This document shows positions 15,062-18,278 of a stretch of DNA of 18,278 nucleotides, in pieces. Under the pieces are notes generated by a model. It was not told where the DNA came from, ran no database searches, and saw nothing but the letters and a program-made list of their open reading frames with translations. A program made the translations under genes and the position numbers. Each line of letters begins with the position of its first letter. The first letter of the stretch is position 1. The DNA comes from Ignavibacteria bacterium (lineage in GTDB: Bacteria; Bacteroidota; Ignavibacteria; Ignavibacteriales; Melioribacteraceae), in contig DAIEQP010000021.1 in assembly GCA_027347805.1 (NCBI GenBank), positions 1-18,278 on the forward strand, given 5' to 3'.

Positions 15062-17468
15062 GTTGATGATTATGAAGAAAAATTTGTTAATAATATTTCT
15101 ATTTATTCTTGCAGCAGCAGTTAATACTTTTTCACAATCATTAGCTGGATATAAAATTTGTATTAACCCGGGCCATGGCGGCCATGATTCGGATGACAGG
15201 TTTATTCCTGATACAGGATTTTGGGAGTCTGAAGGAAATTTGGCAAAAGGGCTTTACTTAAAAACAATGCTTGAAAATTTAGGAGCTACAGTTTTTATTA
15301 CAAGAACTGCAAACAATACTTCCGATGATCTTCCATTATCACAAATTGTTGCATTTGCAAATTCTAATAATGTTGATTACTTCCATTCCATTCACAGTAA
15401 CGCAACCGGAACTTCAACCAAATCAAATTATACATTGATACTTTTCCAGGGAAAAACAACTGTTCCCACTTATCCTGGTTCGCTTACAATGGCAAATATA
15501 TTAGTTGATAATATCAACAAAACTGATAGGACAACAAGTAAAATGGTTGCCGGCGATTTTGATTTCTACGGAACAGGTCAGGCATATCTTGGTGTATTTA
15601 AAGGATTAGGAATGCCGGGCACTTTATCTGAAGGATCTTTTCACGATTACATTCCTGAAAGCTGGCGCTTGAAGAATGAAAATTATCTGAAGCATGAAGC
15701 TTGGGGGATTGCTAGATCATTTTTGCAGTACTTCAAAGGAGGCACATTCAAAGAAGGAATTATTGCCGGCATTGTAAGAGATCTGCTAGAATTTGTTCCT
15801 TCATCTTACAGTCCCATTACTTCAAAAGGTGATAATTACAAACCTATCAATAATATAAAAGTTAAACTGGAACCGGGCAGCAGAATTTGTACAGGTGATA
15901 ATTATAATAATGGTTATTACTTTTTTGATGGTGTTACACCGGGAAATTATAAACTCATATTTGAAGTTGATAAAATGAAACCGGATACTGTAAGCATTGC
16001 TGTAAACGCAAATGAATCTGTATTTAGCGACAGGCTGCTCACACTTAATCCAATTCTCGATCCACCCAAAATATTAAGTTATTCACCGGCAGATAGCATA
16101 AACGAAGTAAGCAACATATCTCCAATTGATGTAACGTTTGATATTAGAATGAATCCTACGGAAACTCAAAACGCTTTTTCAATTACGCCGGCTGTCAACG
16201 GTACTTTTAAATGGGATTCAGAATACAAAAAAATGACATTTACACCTTCGGGCAGTTATCAGCCGGGAGGAAAATATTCAGTTAAAATATCGACAGCCGC
16301 AAAAACGCACTTTGGAATTAATTTGCCTCTGGCAAAAACTTTCCGTTTTGCTACAAGATCGAAATTAAATCTTGTTTCCATTTATCCGAAATCAGGAGAT
16401 CAGAATATTTCTACAACTGTTATGCTTAGAATAGCATTTGATAATGGATTAAATGGAACAACTCTTTCACAAAAAATTTCTTTTACTGACAGCTTGGGTA
16501 ATGCAGTAGGTGTTACAGTTAATCAGGCTAAATATTCAATTGGTATAATAGAGTTTGAACCTAAAACGCCATTGAACAATAATTCTCTTTACAAACTTAC
16601 AGTGAGAGAAGGAATTGGCGATATGGAACAAGTATTCTTTCAGCAAACAGTAAATATAGAATTCAGAACTGAAAAGAGATTAACATATACCGGAAATATT
16701 CTTGAAAATTTTGAATCAACAAGCAGCTGGTTGTTGCCATCTAGTTCATCCTTCACAAAGGGAATAGATGTTAATCAAACTACTTTTTCGATATTGAATA
16801 CAAAGCCGGTAACTGGGAGTTATTCAGGAAGACTTGAATACACGTTTACAGGTAAAGATGGTGTCGTTGATATTGCGCTGGCTAAACCTGTTCTGCTTGG
16901 AGAAAGTTCGGCCTCAGAATTTGGTATGTGGGTTTTCGGCGACGCTAGTAAAAATATTCTTGAATATAGATTTTCAAGAACAAGTTCATCCGATGTGAAA
17001 GTGCAGATTGATTCGCTTAACTGGACCGGCTGGAGATTCAAAAAAATTAGTTTAAATAATTTACCTGGAACCGGAACAATACAATTTAAAAGTATAACGG
17101 TAACACAAAACGCAAAAGGAAATTTGAGCGGAAGAATTTATTTTGATGATTGCACTTCGAATGTTGTGACTGATGTGAAATCAAAAAACGGAATGCCTGC
17201 TAAATTTAACCTGGAGCAGAATTATCCCAACCCGTTTAATCCAAGCACAGTTATCAAATTCCAGGTGCCTGCATTTTCACATGTTACTCTTAAAGTTTTT
17301 GATGTCCTTGGAAGAGATATAAGTACTCTGATGGATGAATTTAAAGAACAGGGAACTTATCAAATACAGCTGTCTGCCAAAGATTTGAACCTGACAAGCG
17401 GAATTTATTTTTATCGTTTACAGGCAGGCAGTTTTGTAGCTACCAAAAAAATGATGCTCGTAAAATAA
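15054..17468 (+). CDS. Multidomain N-acetylmuramoyl-L-alanine amidase (Amidase_3) with T9SS sorting domain
   Basis: This 804-residue secreted protein should cut the MurNAc-L-alanine bond of peptidoglycan. After the signal peptide comes an Amidase_3 domain (about 33-226). Zinc ligands are His41 in P-G-H-G-G-H-D, Glu58 in E-S-E-G-N-L and His114 in H-S-I-H-S-N-A; catalytic Glu193 is in P-G-T-L-S-E-G. Then come a carboxypeptidase-regulatory-like beta-sandwich (about 234-332), two Big_5-type Ig-like domains (about 337-433 and 435-535; S-Y-S-P-A-D-S-I-N-E-V and S-I-Y-P-K-S-G-D-Q-N-I), a jelly-roll possible carbohydrate-binding domain (about 548-705), and a T9SS tail (720-804). Export by T9SS would put the enzyme outside the cell, so it may act on foreign or shed peptidoglycan. 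The first ATG overlaps the upstream stop; ATG 15066 or 15072 (M-K-K-N-L-L) would give a neater signal peptide. Confidence 0.88.
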   Translation: MNRLMIMKKNLLIIFLFILAAAVNTFSQSLAGYKICINPGHGGHDSDDRFIPDTGFWESEGNLAKGLYLKTMLENLGATVFITRTANNTSDDLPLSQIVAFANSNNVDYFHSIHSNATGTSTKSNYTLILFQGKTTVPTYPGSLTMANILVDNINKTDRTTSKMVAGDFDFYGTGQAYLGVFKGLGMPGTLSEGSFHDYIPESWRLKNENYLKHEAWGIARSFLQYFKGGTFKEGIIAGIVRDLLEFVPSSYSPITSKGDNYKPINNIKVKLEPGSRICTGDNYNNGYYFFDGVTPGNYKLIFEVDKMKPDTVSIAVNANESVFSDRLLTLNPILDPPKILSYSPADSINEVSNISPIDVTFDIRMNPTETQNAFSITPAVNGTFKWDSEYKKMTFTPSGSYQPGGKYSVKISTAAKTHFGINLPLAKTFRFATRSKLNLVSIYPKSGDQNISTTVMLRIAFDNGLNGTTLSQKISFTDSLGNAVGVTVNQAKYSIGIIEFEPKTPLNNNSLYKLTVREGIGDMEQVFFQQTVNIEFRTEKRLTYTGNILENFESTSSWLLPSSSSFTKGIDVNQTTFSILNTKPVTGSYSGRLEYTFTGKDGVVDIALAKPVLLGESSASEFGMWVFGDASKNILEYRFSRTSSSDVKVQIDSLNWTGWRFKKISLNNLPGTGTIQFKSITVTQNAKGNLSGRIYFDDCTSNVVTDVKSKNGMPAKFNLEQNYPNPFNPSTVIKFQVPAFSHVTLKVFDVLGRDISTLMDEFKEQGTYQIQLSAKDLNLTSGIYFYRLQAGSFVATKKMMLVK

Positions 17469-17500
17469 AGTGATAGAAAAGGGAAATGGAGTAAAAAGTA

Positions 17501-18278
17501 ATGGCAAAGTCTAAACAAAAAAAAGAATCGAAAAACACTTCCCAGCTTAAATCGAAAGTTGAACAATATTATCTGGCGCTTTCAGGGAAAGAATTAATTT
17601 ATAAACCGGTCGAAAAAATTCCTGTAATTCAGGTTGACAGTTTTCCTGAACTTGGCAGGTTAACTGCACTAAGATTTATTGAATGGGTGATTGATAATCC
17701 AGATGGAGTGATTTCTTTGCCAACCGGAAAAACCCCCGAGCACTTTATAAAATGGGTTGCTAAAATTCTCAAAGAATGGGATACAAAATCTGTTCAAAGT
17801 ATTCTGAATAATGTCGGAATAGCAAAGGATAAAAAACCATCTCTTGAAAATTTAAGATTCGTTCAGATTGATGAATTCTACCCAATTGACAGCGGGCAGC
17901 ATAATAGTTTTTATTATTACATACAGAATTTTTACTTCAGGATGTGGGGATTGAATCCCAAGAAAGCTTTACTGATGAATATTAATACTATTCCAACAGC
18001 TGAAAATTTGTCGCTCGCAGAAATATTTCCCGAACAGAAAGTTGATTTGAGTCTTAGAACCAGATGGGCAAGCAACAGATCTGAAAGACTGCAGAAAGAA
18101 ACAATTGAGATTCTAGATGATTACTGTACTAACTATGAAAGAAAAATTCGCGAGATGGGTGGAATTGGATTTTTTCTTGGCGGTATTGGCCCCGATGGAC
18201 ACATTGGTTTTAATGTTCAGGGAAGTGATCATTTTTCCACAACGAGATTGATTGCTACTAATTATGAAACACAAGCTG
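17501..18278 (+). CDS. NagB-like glucosamine-6-phosphate deaminase/isomerase (3' end outside window)
   Basis: The frame starts at ATG 17501, with GGAG 9 nt upstream, and remains open to the end of the window: 259 residues are visible and the protein continues. NagB enzymes convert glucosamine-6-phosphate to fructose-6-phosphate and ammonia. Visible motifs are S-L-P-T-G-K-T-P, the sugar-phosphate loop; V-Q-I-D124-E-F-Y, matching the proton-transferring Asp of E. coli NagB; and G-G-I-G-P-D232-G-H234-I-G-F-N, the catalytic Asp-His pair. E. coli has a Glu five residues after the His, but this protein has Val239 (F-N-V-Q-G-S-D). About 25 residues at the N-terminus are lysine-rich and extra. The divergence suggests a distinct, longer NagB-like subfamily, perhaps with changed substrate. 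It lies 32 nt after the amidase gene, so it is probably in the same operon. Confidence 0.82.
   Translation, partial: MAKSKQKKESKNTSQLKSKVEQYYLALSGKELIYKPVEKIPVIQVDSFPELGRLTALRFIEWVIDNPDGVISLPTGKTPEHFIKWVAKILKEWDTKSVQSILNNVGIAKDKKPSLENLRFVQIDEFYPIDSGQHNSFYYYIQNFYFRMWGLNPKKALLMNINTIPTAENLSLAEIFPEQKVDLSLRTRWASNRSERLQKETIEILDDYCTNYERKIREMGGIGFFLGGIGPDGHIGFNVQGSDHFSTTRLIATNYETQA

Noticed and set aside
1..18278. CRISPR array, tRNA, rRNA, insertion sequence or prophage genes
   Set aside because: No regularly spaced repeats, transposase or integrase motifs, or tRNA-like cloverleaf sequences were seen on either strand.

Overview
The window reads as a stretch of chromosome from a member of the Bacteroidota/Chlorobi/Ignavibacteriota branch, most likely an Ignavibacteria-like bacterium. 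The evidence is an AT-rich genome and three proteins ending in the type IX secretion (T9SS) C-terminal sorting domain, in the form that starts with an N-Y-P-N-P-F-N-P box and ends in a K-K-M-(M/L)-L-x-K tail. That form is very common in Ignavibacteria. The window has no RNA genes, insertion sequences or CRISPR arrays, and genes are tightly packed.

Region A (1-10492, plus strand) is a glucan-degradation operon of seven genes with gaps of about 11-47 nt and one 4-nt ATGA overlap. In order: the C-terminal end of a malectin-domain protein with a T9SS tail; a GH3 beta-glucosidase; a GH5-type glucanase; two tandem, divergent GH144/glycoamylase-domain proteins (the only characterised activity known to me for this family is on beta-1,2-glucan); a GH30 subfamily-1-like enzyme; and a GH30 subfamily-3-like lipoprotein (the beta-1,6-glucanase type). 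The proteins carry different export signals: T9SS tail, lipobox or plain signal peptide. This suggests polymer cutting at the surface and oligosaccharide trimming in the periplasm. The combination points to beta-1,2- and/or beta-1,6-linked (possibly branched) beta-glucan. No transporter, SusC/D pair or regulator is visible.

Region B (10533-13925, minus strand) is a four-gene operon transcribed leftwards: a GNAT acetyltransferase resembling the C-terminal domain of O-GlcNAcase, MurQ (MurNAc-6-phosphate etherase), a class-A-beta-lactamase-like serine hydrolase with an exported N-terminus, and a RimJ/RimL-type GNAT acetyltransferase. It looks like a cell-wall amino-sugar recycling unit. Regions A and B converge over a 40-nt gap containing a weak terminator-like structure.

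A 212-nt divergent intergenic region (13926-14137) holds two adjacent long imperfect inverted repeats.

Region C (14138 to the end, plus strand) contains an exported PD40 beta-propeller protein overlapping a large T9SS-tagged N-acetylmuramoyl-L-alanine amidase, followed by the start of a NagB-like glucosamine-6-phosphate deaminase/isomerase that runs off the window. Regions B and C together cover peptide-stem removal, MurNAc-6-P cleavage and GlcN-6-P deamination, so they may cooperate in using peptidoglycan sugars. That link is inference.
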